A stretch of 6,305 nt of DNA from Fen-1231 sp035286465 (lineage in GTDB: Bacteria; Gemmatimonadota; Gemmatimonadetes; Gemmatimonadales; Gemmatimonadaceae), in the NCBI GenBank assembly GCA_035286465.1, contig DATEDF010000031.1:1-6305 (forward strand). The letters are read 5' to 3'. Position numbers and translations under genes: made by a program. Below the pieces are notes generated by a model. The model ran no database searches and had not been told where the DNA came from. It saw only the letters and a program-made list of their open reading frames with translations. The stretch's first letter is position 1. Every line of letters starts with the position of its first letter. Positions 6,302 to 6,305 of this stretch are shown here, in pieces.

Positions 6302-6305
6302 CTAG
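6302..6305. repeat. CTAG at the right IS boundary (putative target-site duplication, copy 2)
   Basis: These are the last four bases of the window and are identical to the CTAG at 5447-5450 on the other side of the element. No sequence beyond is available, so the extent of the duplication cannot be tested. Confidence 0.55.

Noticed and set aside
1..6305. CRISPR array, tRNA, rRNA, riboswitch, toxin-antitoxin or defence genes
   Set aside because: No regularly spaced repeats, tRNA-like cloverleaf or recognisable small gene pairs were seen on either strand.

Overview
The window reads as a piece of a GC-rich (roughly two thirds G+C, judged by eye) Gram-negative chromosome. The best guess is Gemmatimonadota or a similar lineage. 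It carries a SusC/RagA TonB-dependent outer-membrane transporter followed by a SusD/RagB lipoprotein, an arrangement typical of Bacteroidota, but in a high-GC background with alanine-rich Sec signals. The taxon is an inference; no rRNA or housekeeping marker is present.

All supported genes lie on the minus strand, so in transcription order the layout runs from the right edge to the left. (1) About 5451-6301 is an apparently complete IS5-family (IS427-like) insertion sequence of about 0.85 kb. It has imperfect terminal inverted repeats, a CTAG at each end that fits a target duplication, and a two-frame DDE transposase joined by a probable -1 ribosomal frameshift. (2) 4006-5415 is a 469-residue lipoprotein with TPR-like helices and a C-terminal region resembling the COG3014 family. 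The IS ends about 35 bases upstream of its start codon. (3) 3767-4005 is a 239-base intergenic gap with two short hairpins, a possible promoter and a direct repeat. (4) 662-3766 is a full-length SusC/RagA-like transporter of 1034 residues. (5) 1-639 is the N-terminal 213 residues of the partner SusD/RagB lipoprotein, which starts 22 bases after the transporter stop codon and runs off the left edge.

The SusC and SusD products should form one outer-membrane uptake complex: a surface lipoprotein lid over a TonB-driven barrel. No sugar hydrolase, peptidase or regulator lies in the window, so the substrate cannot be named. The COG3014-like lipoprotein is probably a separate unit whose native promoter region has been displaced by the IS. 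Long open frames on the plus strand are antisense shadows of GC-rich genes. I found no convincing undescribed system. The most informative points are the IS boundary with its frameshift signal, its position directly upstream of the lipoprotein gene, and the possible regulatory repeat upstream of the transporter operon.
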